Assembly: GCA_040398525.1 (NCBI GenBank)
Contig: JBBATY010000016.1
Span: 5,373-69,372 of the forward strand
From: VFMC01 sp040398525
GTDB lineage: Bacteria > Actinomycetota > Acidimicrobiia > Acidimicrobiales > Ilumatobacteraceae
Direction: 5' to 3'
Length of the DNA: 64,000 nucleotides
The notes under the pieces were generated by a model. That model saw only the letters and a program-made list of their open reading frames with translations. It did no database searches and was not told the DNA's origin. The position numbers were made by a program, and so were the translations under genes. Shown here piece after piece: positions 33,768 through 42,460 of the stretch (position 1 is its first letter; the number at the start of each line of letters is the position of its first letter).

Positions 33768-35021
33768 ATGGAAACGGTGAACGACGATGCGCTGGCCGAC
33801 GCGGGGAGGGTGTTCGTCGACTCGTCGGCCTACACCGACGAGGCCGGCTGGCACACGGCAGCTGCGCTGCTGCGTCGGCACGACCCGATCCACTGGGTCG
33901 ACGACGCTCGGGCGAACCCGTTCTGGGCGATCACCAAACACGCCGACGTGCTCGAGATCGAGCTGCACCCCGATGCCTTCCTGAACGAGCCACGGTGCAT
34001 CCTCGGCAACAAAGAAGGTGACGCCCGCCGCAAGGAGAACGGGCACCTGGTGAAGTCGCTGGTGCAGATGGACGACCCGGAGCACCGCCTGCACCGGCTC
34101 GTCACCGCCGACTGGTTCCTGCCGAAGAACCTCGCCAAGCTCGAGGCCCGCCTCGACGCGCTCGCCGAGCGCTCGCTGGAGCGGATGGTCGAGCTCGGGG
34201 GCGAGTGCGACTTCGCTGCTGACATCTCGATGCAGTACCCGCTGCACGTCATCCTCGCCATCTTGGGCCTGCCCGAGGACGACTACGGGCGGATGCTCCG
34301 GCTCACCCAGGAGCTGTTCGGCCCGGAGGACTCGGACTTCCAGCGCGACGAGGACGCCATGGCCGGGATCATGGCCACGGTGATGGACTTCGTGCAGTAC
34401 TTCGACGGGGTCACCTCCGAGCGCCGTGCCCATCCGACGGGCGACCTGGCCTCGGTGATCGCCAATGCCAGCATCAACGGCGAGCCGATGGGCTACATGG
34501 AGACGATCGGCTACTACATCATCACGGCGACGGCCGGCCACGACACCACGTCGAACGCCATGGCGGGCGGGCTGAAGGCGCTGCTCGAGCACCCCGACGA
34601 GCTGGCGCGCCTGCAGGCCGACCCCGGGTTGCTCACCACCGCCGTCGACGAGATGATCCGCTGGACCTCGCCGGTGAAGCACTTCATGCGCACGGCCACG
34701 CGTGACTACGAGCTGCGCGACACCGTCATCCGCGAGGGCCAGGACGTGCTGCTGTCGTACTGGTCGGCCAACCGCGACGAGGATGTGTTCGTCGACCCGT
34801 TCCGGTTCGATGTCGCCCGTACCCCGAACAAGCACCTCGCCTTCGGCTTCGGCATCCACTACTGCCTGGGGGCGATGCTCGCCAGGATGGAGCTGAAGGC
34901 CCTGTTCGGCAAGCTGCTGCCGCGGCTGGCGAGCATCGAGCTGGCCGGCGAGCCGGCGTTGTCGCGGTCGGCGTTCGTGAGCGGTGTGAAGCGCCTGCCG
35001 ATCCGCTACCAGCTGCGCTGA
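33768..35021 (+). CDS. cytochrome P450
   Basis: A 417-residue bacterial P450. The I-helix oxygen-binding motif is AGHDTTSNAM, the K-helix ExxR is DEMIRW, and the heme loop is FGFGIHYCLGAMLAR with the Cys at about residue 366. GGGAGG ribosome-binding site present. The soluble three-component type needs a ferredoxin and a reductase, which are not adjacent. Neighbouring enoyl-CoA hydratase points to catabolism of a steroid- or terpenoid-type compound, but the family (CYP number) cannot be given from this. Confidence 0.92.
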   Translation: METVNDDALADAGRVFVDSSAYTDEAGWHTAAALLRRHDPIHWVDDARANPFWAITKHADVLEIELHPDAFLNEPRCILGNKEGDARRKENGHLVKSLVQMDDPEHRLHRLVTADWFLPKNLAKLEARLDALAERSLERMVELGGECDFAADISMQYPLHVILAILGLPEDDYGRMLRLTQELFGPEDSDFQRDEDAMAGIMATVMDFVQYFDGVTSERRAHPTGDLASVIANASINGEPMGYMETIGYYIITATAGHDTTSNAMAGGLKALLEHPDELARLQADPGLLTTAVDEMIRWTSPVKHFMRTATRDYELRDTVIREGQDVLLSYWSANRDEDVFVDPFRFDVARTPNKHLAFGFGIHYCLGAMLARMELKALFGKLLPRLASIELAGEPALSRSAFVSGVKRLPIRYQLR

Positions 35022-35046
35022 GCCGGGTCGCCGCGCCGCAGGGTCG

Positions 35047-35820
35047 CTACCAGCGATCCCAGTGGAGCACATCGCCGACCGGGCGGCGCCGCACCGGGCC
35101 GAATTTGCCGAGCGGGTAACCCATCGGCACGAGGGCGTAGATGCCGTAGTCCTTCGGCACGCCCAGCACCGACCGGAAGGCCGACTCGCGGAACAGGTGC
35201 CACACGGTCAGGGTGGCGCCGAGGCCCTCGGCGCGCGCGGCGAGCAGCAGGTTCTGCACGGCCGGGTAGATGCTCGACGCCTCGGCCATCCCTCCTGCGG
35301 CCCTGGCGCCGGCTGCCAGCTGCGCCAGCCGCTTCGCCCCGAGGCGCTTGGCGACGGCCGATCCCTTCTTGATGTCGCGAAGGCTCGACACTCCCGGTGA
35401 CGTGCGCTGGTAGCAGGCCGCCACGAGCACCGGTGTCTCGTGGAAGTGCTCGGCCTGGTAGCGCACGGCGTCGGCCATGCGCGCGTGGCGGTCGTCGTCC
35501 ATTCCGGGCACGAGGGTGCCGGCGAGGGTCATGTAGGTATCGACGACCTCGCGCCACAGCTCGGCGAGCTCGGCCATCACCCGACGGTCCGACACGGCGA
35601 CGAACGCGTAGTGCTGCCCGTCGGAGCCGCTCGGCGCCCAGGTGGCGGCGCGGACCACCCGCTCGACGACCTCGCGAGGCACGGGATCGGCCGACAGTCG
35701 GCGCATGGCCCGCATCGTGGCCATCACCTGCAGCACGGATGCGTCGAGGCCGACGGGGATGGGTGCATCGGATGGTTGCGACAGCTCGGTGGCCTGGGCG
35801 CGGGAGGTGGGATCGCTCAT
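35047..35820 (-). CDS. nitroreductase-family flavoprotein
   Basis: A 257-residue FMN-dependent nitroreductase. It shows the usual RAMRRLSADPVPREVVERVVRAATWAPSGSDGQHYAFVAV with conserved Arg and Ser/Asn-type FMN contacts, YPAVQNLLLAARAEGLGATLTV, and GVPKDYGIYALVPMGYPLGKFGP. It is probably an NAD(P)H- or F420-dependent reductase of quinones or nitro-aromatics. It is convergent with the P450 gene, 25 bases apart. Confidence 0.85.
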   Translation of the reverse strand: MSDPTSRAQATELSQPSDAPIPVGLDASVLQVMATMRAMRRLSADPVPREVVERVVRAATWAPSGSDGQHYAFVAVSDRRVMAELAELWREVVDTYMTLAGTLVPGMDDDRHARMADAVRYQAEHFHETPVLVAACYQRTSPGVSSLRDIKKGSAVAKRLGAKRLAQLAAGARAAGGMAEASSIYPAVQNLLLAARAEGLGATLTVWHLFRESAFRSVLGVPKDYGIYALVPMGYPLGKFGPVRRRPVGDVLHWDRW

Positions 35821-35891
35821 CGCCTCAGCTTTGCAGTGGCCGACGCGGCCCGCCAGAGCCGACCTGTCGACCGAACGGGCCGATTCTCGAA

Positions 35892-35925
35892 CAAAGTTGA
35901 TTCAATTAGTCGACTTTGCTAGACA
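35892..35925 (+). promoter_or_regulatory. AT-rich promoter with 27-bp palindrome before sulfonate operon
   Basis: TTGATT (35897-35902) and TAGACA (35920-35925) are a -35/-10 pair with a 17-bp spacer. The imperfect palindrome from CAAAGTTGA to TCGACTTTG (35892-35918, 9-bp arms with one mismatch, 9-nt spacer) covers the -35 and spacer. The patch is AT-rich in a GC-rich region. It is the most likely control point of the operon that starts at 36006. Confidence 0.5.
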
Positions 35926-36005
35926 GAGCCTCCGAGTCGGATGTGCCGACGCCCTGACGTCGTTCCCACCGTTCCTCTCTGTTCTCCCCGACGAGGCCGC
36001 TGACC

Positions 36006-36929
36006 ATGCTGCACCATCCTGCCGACAGTGCCCGCGACCTGCGCGACGGATGGTCGGCGACGCCGATCACCCCGTCGTTCGGCATCGAGCTCACCGGTGG
36101 GCGCCTGGCCGACGACCTCGACCCGGCCTGGGTGACCGGCCTGCTCGAGCAGCACCGTGTCGTGGTGTGGCGCGAGCAGTTCCTGAGCCACGCCGCGCAG
36201 GTCGAGCTCGCCCGCGCGCTCGGTGAGCCGACCCCGGCCCATCCGGTGGTGCCCGGCCATCCGGACCACCCCGAGATCCTCGAGCTCGATGGCGCCGCCG
36301 GGGGCAAGAACGCCCGTTGGCACACCGACGTCACCTTCGTCGTCGCCCCGCCGGCCGCGTCGGTGCTGGTCAACGACGTCACGCCGGTGACCGGAGGCGA
36401 CACGATGTGGGCCGACCTGGCCGGCGCCTACGAGCGGCTGGCGGCGCCGATCCGCGACCTGGTCGACCGGCTCGAGGCCGTGCACCGCATCAGCCCACTG
36501 GCGTACTGGGGCGAGCCGTTCGACACGGCCCTCGGCCGCGACGACGCGTGGAAGCTCTACGAGGACGCGACGCGTGTGCCGCCGGTGGTGCACCCTGTGG
36601 TGCGGGTCCATCCCACGACGGCTCGGCGGGCGCTGTTCGTCAACCCGGGCTTCACCAGCCACCTCGTCGGCTGCTCGCGCATCGAGAGCGAGCACCTGTT
36701 GCGGATGCTGTACGAGCACATCGCCCAGCCGGAGACAACGCTGCGCCATCGGTGGCGGGCGGGCGACGTGGTGATGTGGGACAACCGGGCCACGGCTCAT
36801 TACGCCATCGACGACTACGGCTCGGCCGAACGGCGCATGCGGCGCATCACCCTGCGCGGCGATGTGCCGTTCGGGCCGAGCGGTGTGCCGAGCCGAGTGG
36901 TCACCGACCCGCTGGTCGCGGTGCGGTGA
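36006..36929 (+). CDS. TauD/TfdA-type 2-oxoglutarate dioxygenase
   Basis: A 307-residue Fe(II)/2OG dioxygenase of the TauD group. Iron ligands are in ARWHTDVTFVVAP (H-x-D) and the distal RATAHYAIDDYG; RRMRRITLRGD carries the 2OG-binding Arg. TauD enzymes release sulfite from taurine or alkyl sulfonates. Its position at the head of an operon with siroheme and sulfite reductase genes supports that role, since sulfite would be reduced by the downstream enzyme. It is separated from the next gene by 20 bases. Confidence 0.85.
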   Translation: MLHHPADSARDLRDGWSATPITPSFGIELTGGRLADDLDPAWVTGLLEQHRVVVWREQFLSHAAQVELARALGEPTPAHPVVPGHPDHPEILELDGAAGGKNARWHTDVTFVVAPPAASVLVNDVTPVTGGDTMWADLAGAYERLAAPIRDLVDRLEAVHRISPLAYWGEPFDTALGRDDAWKLYEDATRVPPVVHPVVRVHPTTARRALFVNPGFTSHLVGCSRIESEHLLRMLYEHIAQPETTLRHRWRAGDVVMWDNRATAHYAIDDYGSAERRMRRITLRGDVPFGPSGVPSRVVTDPLVAVR

Positions 36930-36949
36930 CGAGGACACGAGGAGCACCT

Positions 36950-37543
36950 GTGCAGTTCCCGATCAACCTGAACCTGATGGGCCGGCCCGTGTTGGTGGTG
37001 GGCGGTGGCCGCATCGCGTTCCGCAAGGTGCAGCAGCTGCTCGTCACCGGGGCGCGCATCACCGTGATCGCGCCATGGCACGTCGACGACCTCGACGTGC
37101 TGCCGGTCGAGATCGTGCCGCGACGCTACGAGCCAGGCGATGTCGCCGGCTACCGCCTGGTCATCACCGCCACGGGCGATCACGTGGTCGATCAGCAGAT
37201 CTACGACGAGGCCGACGAGCTCGGCATCTGGGTGAACTCGGCCGACGACCCTGATCGCTGCTCGTTCACGCTGCCGGCCGTGCTGCGGCGTGGGCCGGTG
37301 ATGGTGACGGTGTCGACCGGAGGTGCCAGCCCGGCGCTGTCGTCGTGGCTGCGCCGTCGCCTCGAGGACGCCGTCGGGCCCGAGTTCGCCGAGATCGCCG
37401 CCGAGCTGTCGATGGAGCGGGCCCGCATCCATCGCGAGGGCTGCAGCACCGAGGACATCGACTGGCAGCCGATCATCGACGAGGTGGTCGCCCGGCACGG
37501 CGGGTTCGCGCTCGACCGCACCGCGACAGGGGTGGCGTCGTGA
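36950..37543 (+). CDS. precorrin-2 dehydrogenase/sirohydrochlorin ferrochelatase (CysG N-terminal/Met8-like)
   Basis: A 197-residue NAD-binding protein starting at GTG after AGGAG. PINLNLMGRPVLVVGGGRIAFRKVQQLLVTGARITVIAP is the Met8-like Rossmann motif. VNSADDPDRCSFTLPAVLRRGPVMVTVSTGGASPALSSWLRRRLE is the CysG siroheme-domain signature. It makes siroheme from precorrin-2 for sulfite reductase. Its TGA overlaps the GTG of the methyltransferase gene (GTGA), showing tight coupling. Confidence 0.9.
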   Translation: MQFPINLNLMGRPVLVVGGGRIAFRKVQQLLVTGARITVIAPWHVDDLDVLPVEIVPRRYEPGDVAGYRLVITATGDHVVDQQIYDEADELGIWVNSADDPDRCSFTLPAVLRRGPVMVTVSTGGASPALSSWLRRRLEDAVGPEFAEIAAELSMERARIHREGCSTEDIDWQPIIDEVVARHGGFALDRTATGVAS

Positions 37544-38292
37544 CCGTGCACCTCGTCGGCGCCGGCCCGGGCGACCCGGACCTGCTCACCGTGCGCGCAG
37601 CGCGCCTGCTGGCCACGGCCGACGTGGTGGTGCACGACCGGCTGGCCTCGGCCGAGATCCGCGCCCTGGTCCGGCCCGACGCCGAGTTGATCGATGTCGG
37701 CAAGCAGCCCGGACGCCCGACCCCGCAGGAGATCATCAACGCCCTGCTGGTGCACCTCGGCAGCCAGGGCCTCGAAGTCGTTCGCCTGAAGGGCGGCGAC
37801 CCGTTCGTGTTCGGCCGTGGTGGGGAAGAGGCCGATGCACTGGCTGCTGCCGGGGTGCCGTTCGAGGTCGTTCCCGGGGTCACGTCGGCGATCGCCGCGC
37901 CGGCCGCCGCAGGCATCCCGGTGACGCACCGCAACGTGTCGGCCGCATTCACCGTCGTGACCGGCCACCGCGAACGCGGCGGGTCGTCGGGCGTGGAGTG
38001 GGAGGCGCTCGCCAAGGTCGGCGGGACGATCGTGGTGCTGATGGGCGTGGCCGAGCGCGGGGTGATCGCTGCCCGGCTGATGGCCGGCGGCCTCACCGCC
38101 GACACTCCGGTCGCCGCCGTGCGCTGGGGCACCACCAGCGAGCAGAGCACCGTGCGCACCAGGCTGGGCGACCTGGGCGAGGCGCCGATCGAGTCGCCGA
38201 GCACCATCGTGATCGGTGCCGTGGCGGCCTTCGGCTTCGTCGACGTGCCGCACCACCGTGCCGCCGGCCTGCACGTGAGCGGAGCGGCCTGA
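37540..38292 (+). CDS. cobA: uroporphyrinogen-III C-methyltransferase
   Basis: A 250-residue SAM-dependent tetrapyrrole methylase. The start HLVGAGPGDPDLLTVRAARLL, then VVRLKGGDPFVFGRGGEE, GVPFEVVPGVTSAIAAPAAAGIPVTHRN and VLMGV are diagnostic of SUMT. It converts uroporphyrinogen III to precorrin-2, which the preceding gene's product turns into siroheme. The separate Met8-like and SUMT genes together equal a split CysG. Its stop overlaps the ATG of the next small gene. Confidence 0.93.
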   Translation: MTVHLVGAGPGDPDLLTVRAARLLATADVVVHDRLASAEIRALVRPDAELIDVGKQPGRPTPQEIINALLVHLGSQGLEVVRLKGGDPFVFGRGGEEADALAAAGVPFEVVPGVTSAIAAPAAAGIPVTHRNVSAAFTVVTGHRERGGSSGVEWEALAKVGGTIVVLMGVAERGVIAARLMAGGLTADTPVAAVRWGTTSEQSTVRTRLGDLGEAPIESPSTIVIGAVAAFGFVDVPHHRAAGLHVSGAA

Positions 38293-38546
38293 TGCGTCGC
38301 TCGATCGATGATGCCCAGGTGCTGCTGGCGGACCTGTCGGACGACGACGACGTCACCCCGGTGTCGTGGGCGGTCGCCATCTGCGACGACTACGACGATG
38401 CCACCTGCCGCGTCGTGCTCACCGTCGAACCGCTCGGCGCGCCGGGCACCGGCCTGGTGGCCCATCTCGATGCCGACCACGCCCGCCGCCTGCGCGGCGC
38501 GCTCCACGACGCCCTCCGCGAGCTCGGCGAGGAGCCGGGCCGATGA
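38292..38546 (+). CDS. small conserved-context protein in sulfite operon
   Basis: An 84-residue acidic protein. The first half is Asp-rich (DLSDDDDVTPVSWAVAICDDYDD) and the second half has a beta-like CRVVLTVEPLG then a helix (ADHARRLRGALHDALRELGEE). No known family is recognised. Its ATG overlaps the SUMT stop and its stop overlaps the ATG of an 18-codon ORF, so it is translated as part of the operon. It might be a small accessory protein for siroheme or sulfite reductase. Confidence 0.55.
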   Translation: MRRSIDDAQVLLADLSDDDDVTPVSWAVAICDDYDDATCRVVLTVEPLGAPGTGLVAHLDADHARRLRGALHDALRELGEEPGR

Positions 38547-38599
38547 ATGTCCCCACCCCGAACCCGACCCCCACTCCGATCTCCGAGGACCTCGCATGA
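38543..38599 (+). CDS. 18-residue Pro/Thr-rich mini-ORF coupled at both ends
   Basis: The ORF reads MNVPTPNPTPTPISEDLA and ends at a TGA that overlaps the ATG of sulfite reductase (ATGA). Its own ATG overlaps the stop of the 84-residue gene in the same way. This chain would carry ribosomes across the 50-base gap into the reductase gene. It may be just a spacer for coupling, or a pausing peptide. No SD-like sequence other than GGAGCC upstream. Confidence 0.4.
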   Translation: MNVPTPNPTPTPISEDLA

Positions 38600-40386
38600 G
38601 CAGCATCCCGTCCGTCGCCGTCAGCCGCGACCTCGCCTCCGAGCAGGAGCGCGACATCGTCCGCTTCGAAGCGGCCATCGAGCAGTACCTGGCCGGCGAG
38701 ATCGAAGAGGACGTGTTCCGCGTGATGCGCCTGAACAACGGCATCTACGGCCAGCGCCAGGGCGGCACCAACCAGATGGTGCGCATCAAGCTGCCGGCCG
38801 GCACCATCACACCGGAGCAGCTCGAGCTGATGGGCTCGATGGCCACCGAGTTCTCGCGGGGCTGGGGCCACATCACCACCCGACAGAACATCCAGTTCCA
38901 CTTCGTCGAGCTGCGCCGCATCCCGGCGCTGCTGCGCCAGCTCGCTGCGGTGGGCCTCACCTCGCGCGAGGCGTGCGGCGACACGGTCCGCAACGTGATG
39001 GCCTGCCACCTGGCCGGTGCCTGCCCGTACGAGCGGCTCGACGTCACGCCGTGGGCCGAAGCCGTCTACCGCCACTTCGTGCGCAACCCGCTCGGCCAGC
39101 GCCTGCCGCGCAAGTTCAAGGTCAACTTCTCGGGCTGCTCGACCGACTGCGGCCAGGCGATGTTCAACGACGTCGGTGTGGTGGCCGTCGACCGCACCCG
39201 CGACGACGGCACCGTCGAACAGGGCTTCCGTGTGTACATCGCTGGCGGCCTCGGCGCCACCCCGCACCCGGCGCTCGCCCTCGAGGAGTTCACGACGCGC
39301 GAGGACCTGCTGCCCACCGTCGAGGCGGTGCTGCGGGTGTTCGACCAGACCGGCAACCGCGACAACAAGCTGCGTGCCCGGCTGAAGTGGGTGGTCGACC
39401 AGCTCGGCATCGATGAGGTTCGCCGTCGGGTGCTGAAGATCCGCCGCACACTGCCGGCGTCGTCGAGCTGGCCCGGTGGCATTCCGCCGGAGGTGGTGGC
39501 CGCGGGCGATGCACCGGCCGGTCGCAGCGATGCCGGCGAGGTCACCGCTGTGGGCCAGGGCGTGTTCGTCACCCTGCGCACGTCGGACCCCTACACCCGG
39601 TGGGAGGCGGCGAGCGTCGTGCGCGGTGCCGCCAACGGCTCGGTGTCGGCGGTGGCCTACGCCGCGCTCGGCGACATCACCGCCGATCAGTTCGTCGCGC
39701 TGGCTGCCATCCAACGCGAGCTGGGTGCCGATGTGCGTCTGTCGAACCGCCAGAACGTGGTGTTCCGCGGCCTGCGCAACGAGCAGCTGCGCACCCTGTA
39801 CGACCGCCTCGACGCCATCGGGATGGCCCGTCCGGGTGCCGAGCTCGCCCGCGACGTGGTGGCCTGCCCCGGTGCCGACACCTGCAACATCGCAGTCACT
39901 CAGTCACGCGGGCTGGCCAAGGCCATCGGCGAGCGCCTCGAGGAGGAGGGCCTGGCCGAGGTCGGCGGCGTGCGCATCAACATCTCCGGCTGCACGAACA
40001 GCTGCGGCCAGCACCATGCGTCCGACATCGGCTTCTTCGGCGCCGAGCGTCGGGCCCACGGAGCATCGATCCCGGGCTACCAGATGCTGCTCGGGGGGTA
40101 CGTGGGCGAGGAACAGATCCACTTCGGGCGCAAGGCTCTGCGCCTCCCGGCGAAGAACGCGCCCGAGGCCACGGCTCGGGTGGTCCGGCGGTTCGCCGAG
40201 GAGCGTTCGGCGGGGGAGGCCTTCGCGGGCTGGCTCGACCGAGTTGGCGGGCCGTCAGCCGTCGCCGACGGCCTGCGCGACCTCGACGAGGTGCCGACAC
40301 CGGACGCCGATCCGACGTACTACGTCGACTTCGACGAGATCAGCCCGTTCGTGGCCGCGACCGGCGAGTCGGAGTGCGCCGTCTGA
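38596..40386 (+). CDS. ferredoxin-type nitrite/sulfite reductase
   Basis: A 596-residue siroheme protein. The twin half-domains are present (NNGIYGQRQGGTNQMVRIKLPAG, then GWGHITTRQNIQFHFVELRRIP; the second half has ADVRLSNRQNVVFRGL). The siroheme/4Fe-4S ligands are CPGADTC followed by SGCTNSCGQHH (C-x5-C and C-x3-C). Size and pattern match actinobacterial sulfite reductase SirA or NirA; I favour sulfite because siroheme genes and TauD are upstream. It is the last gene of the operon. Confidence 0.9.
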   Translation: MSSIPSVAVSRDLASEQERDIVRFEAAIEQYLAGEIEEDVFRVMRLNNGIYGQRQGGTNQMVRIKLPAGTITPEQLELMGSMATEFSRGWGHITTRQNIQFHFVELRRIPALLRQLAAVGLTSREACGDTVRNVMACHLAGACPYERLDVTPWAEAVYRHFVRNPLGQRLPRKFKVNFSGCSTDCGQAMFNDVGVVAVDRTRDDGTVEQGFRVYIAGGLGATPHPALALEEFTTREDLLPTVEAVLRVFDQTGNRDNKLRARLKWVVDQLGIDEVRRRVLKIRRTLPASSSWPGGIPPEVVAAGDAPAGRSDAGEVTAVGQGVFVTLRTSDPYTRWEAASVVRGAANGSVSAVAYAALGDITADQFVALAAIQRELGADVRLSNRQNVVFRGLRNEQLRTLYDRLDAIGMARPGAELARDVVACPGADTCNIAVTQSRGLAKAIGERLEEEGLAEVGGVRINISGCTNSCGQHHASDIGFFGAERRAHGASIPGYQMLLGGYVGEEQIHFGRKALRLPAKNAPEATARVVRRFAEERSAGEAFAGWLDRVGGPSAVADGLRDLDEVPTPDADPTYYVDFDEISPFVAATGESECAV

Positions 40387-40405
40387 CGACGCGCCCGGGC
40401 GGTGG

Positions 40406-41011
40406 TCAGGCCGCGGGCGGCGCCGAGCGCGAGCGTCGCACGCGTCGGGCGATCACGACGGCGAGCCCAACGCCGAGCGCCACCACGGCGACGTACCACA
40501 CGCCGCGGACCAGCCTCGACGCCCATCCGTCGTCGGCTCCGATGGTCGACGAGCCGGGCAGGGGGGCGGTCCCTGTGCCGAACGATGCCGGGACGCCGGC
40601 GAAGGCAGCAGTGCCGTTGCACAGGTTGGCCCCGTACTCGCCTGCATCGGGTGTGATGCCGTACACGTCGATCGTCCCGAACACGATCGCCCGGGTGCCC
40701 GCGGCCAGCTCGAGGCCGCACGAGGCACCATCGCTGGCGGTGACGATCGACTGGCGCTCGCGGACCTCGCCCTTGTAGACGGTCTCGACCTCGAAGACGA
40801 ACCGCGACTCGTCCATCGACGAGAGCATCACCTCCGGTCGGCGGACCTCGACGAGTGTCCCGACGAAGGCTGCATCCGACATGGCGAGAGCATCATCGAG
40901 CTCGAGCTGCGCGCACGAGCACGCGTGGGCGGTGCCGGTGGCGCCAGGGGCCACGAGCCCGAGCGCAGCGGCGATCACGCCGACGACCACCAGAACCGCT
41001 GCCCGCCTCAC
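40406..41011 (-). CDS. TIMP/netrin-like exported membrane-anchored protein
   Basis: A 201-residue protein starting at GTG. A signal peptide ends near THA, directly followed by CSCAQLELDDAL, the CSC opening seen in tissue-inhibitor-of-metalloproteinase (NTR/OB-fold) domains. Two more Cys (SCGLELAAGTRAIVFG and LCNGT) can pair with it. A C-terminal transmembrane helix (WYVAVVALGVGLAVVIARR) anchors it, with a basic tail. Bacterial TIMP-like domains are known from genomes; their function is not settled. Confidence 0.7.
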   Translation of the reverse strand: MRRAAVLVVVGVIAAALGLVAPGATGTAHACSCAQLELDDALAMSDAAFVGTLVEVRRPEVMLSSMDESRFVFEVETVYKGEVRERQSIVTASDGASCGLELAAGTRAIVFGTIDVYGITPDAGEYGANLCNGTAAFAGVPASFGTGTAPLPGSSTIGADDGWASRLVRGVWYVAVVALGVGLAVVIARRVRRSRSAPPAA

Positions 41012-41036
41012 GCTCGCAGCGTAGGTGCCCGGACGA

Positions 41037-42401
41037 TCAGGCCGGGTCGCGCACCCAGTTGCCGTGGAAGCCGAAGGGGACCCGCTGGGGGAGCTTCACG
41101 CGCGCCACGTAGCCGCGGTCGAAGTCCTGCGCATCGATGACCACGAACTCGGCGCTGTCGTTCGTGCCGTCGTGGACGAAGGTGACCAGCCAGCCGTCGT
41201 CCTCGGCGGTGCCGCCCTGGCGTCCGACGAACACCGGCTCGCCGGCGGCGCGGCCCGGGCCGTGGTCGAACATGCTGCGGGTGCCGGTGACGAGGTCGTG
41301 CTTGACGGTGGGCCACCACATGGTGAGCGGGTCGACCTGCGCGCAGTAGCCGTAGCGGTACGGCTTGCCGGTGAGCGAGCCGCGGTGGCGAGGGAACTCG
41401 TTGGCGCGGTCGTCGATGGTGGTGACGTTCACGGTGCGCGTGACCGGGTCGGCCTCCCAGCGCACGAGGCGGGGGAGCGAGTCGCCGAACGGTCCGAGGA
41501 GATCGTGGTGCATCATCCGGTCGTAGAAGCACACGTCGAGCACCACCTTGCCGTCGGCGGTGTCGTAGGCGTTGAGCGGGTGGAACACGTAGCCCATCGG
41601 CACGTCGATCCAGACGATGTCGCTTGCGTCGCCGTTGCGCGGCAACAACCCGATGCGGTTGCCGTAGTCGTCGTTCCAGCGGAAGGGGAAGCGTCCGGCG
41701 AAGGCGAGGTCGAGGTCGACCAGCACCGGCTGGTCGTAGACGACGACATAGCGATCGGTCAGCGACATGTCGTGCACCATCGACATGCCCGGCAGGGGGA
41801 TGTCGACCGTGCGGTTCACGCGGCCGTCGGCACCGACGCGCACGTACTGGACGTGGTCGAACCACTGTGCCCACGCGTAGACGACGGCGTGCATCTCGCC
41901 GGTGGTGGGGTCGACCTTGGGGTGGGCGGTGAACGCCCCCGGCAGCGTGCCGAAGAAGTCGTTGTGGCCGACGGTCTCGAGCTCGTAGGTGAGCTCGACC
42001 GGGCACGTGCCCGCCTCGACCATCGCCCAGGTGGTGCCGGCGAATCCGCCGACGTTGGTGTTCGGGCCGAGGGGGGACGCATTCCAGTTCGGCCCGGCGA
42101 TGTCGGGCAGGCCCCGAGCTTCACTGACGTGGGTGGAGCCGACGTAGCGGTTGCGGTACCACTCGGCGCGGCCCTCGCGCAGGCGGATGCCGTGCACCAT
42201 GCCGTCGCCCATGAACCAGTGGTGGGTGGCCGGGTCGATGTCGGAGATCGGGTTCGGTCCGTTGCGCAGGTAGCGACCGTTCAGCTCGCGAGGCAGCTCG
42301 CCGATGACCTGCAGGTCGGTGGCGGTCACCTCCTCGGTGACGGGCGCATAGTTCCCGGTGAGGTAGACGTTGTGGCCCAGGGAATCGATGGTGGCGCTCA
42401 T
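41037..42401 (-). CDS. carotenoid oxygenase (paralogue)
   Basis: A 454-residue carotenoid cleavage oxygenase. It has GRYLRNGPNPISD, HHWFMGDGMVHGIRLREG, the iron-ligand contexts TAHPKVD, MVHDMSLT, YVFHPLNAYD and GFHGNWV, and the ending LPQRVPFGFHG. All four histidines are present. It is clearly related to the gene at 9860-11209 but diverged. A TetR gene is transcribed away from it, with a TTGAC-AAC-GTCAA palindrome between them, so it is probably TetR-controlled. Confidence 0.9.
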   Translation of the reverse strand: MSATIDSLGHNVYLTGNYAPVTEEVTATDLQVIGELPRELNGRYLRNGPNPISDIDPATHHWFMGDGMVHGIRLREGRAEWYRNRYVGSTHVSEARGLPDIAGPNWNASPLGPNTNVGGFAGTTWAMVEAGTCPVELTYELETVGHNDFFGTLPGAFTAHPKVDPTTGEMHAVVYAWAQWFDHVQYVRVGADGRVNRTVDIPLPGMSMVHDMSLTDRYVVVYDQPVLVDLDLAFAGRFPFRWNDDYGNRIGLLPRNGDASDIVWIDVPMGYVFHPLNAYDTADGKVVLDVCFYDRMMHHDLLGPFGDSLPRLVRWEADPVTRTVNVTTIDDRANEFPRHRGSLTGKPYRYGYCAQVDPLTMWWPTVKHDLVTGTRSMFDHGPGRAAGEPVFVGRQGGTAEDDGWLVTFVHDGTNDSAEFVVIDAQDFDRGYVARVKLPQRVPFGFHGNWVRDPA

Positions 42402-42423
42402 GTGACACTGTCTACTCCGCTGC

Positions 42424-42438
42424 CTTGACAACGTCAAG
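42424..42438. promoter_or_regulatory. TetR-type operator between carotenoid oxygenase and tetR
   Basis: CTTGAC and GTCAAG are perfect 6-bp arms with a 3-nt AAC spacer, in the 59-nt gap between divergent genes. Placement and shape fit an operator for the adjacent TetR protein. Confidence 0.6.
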
Positions 42439-42460
42439 AGTCGATCCGTAGCCTGCCGAC

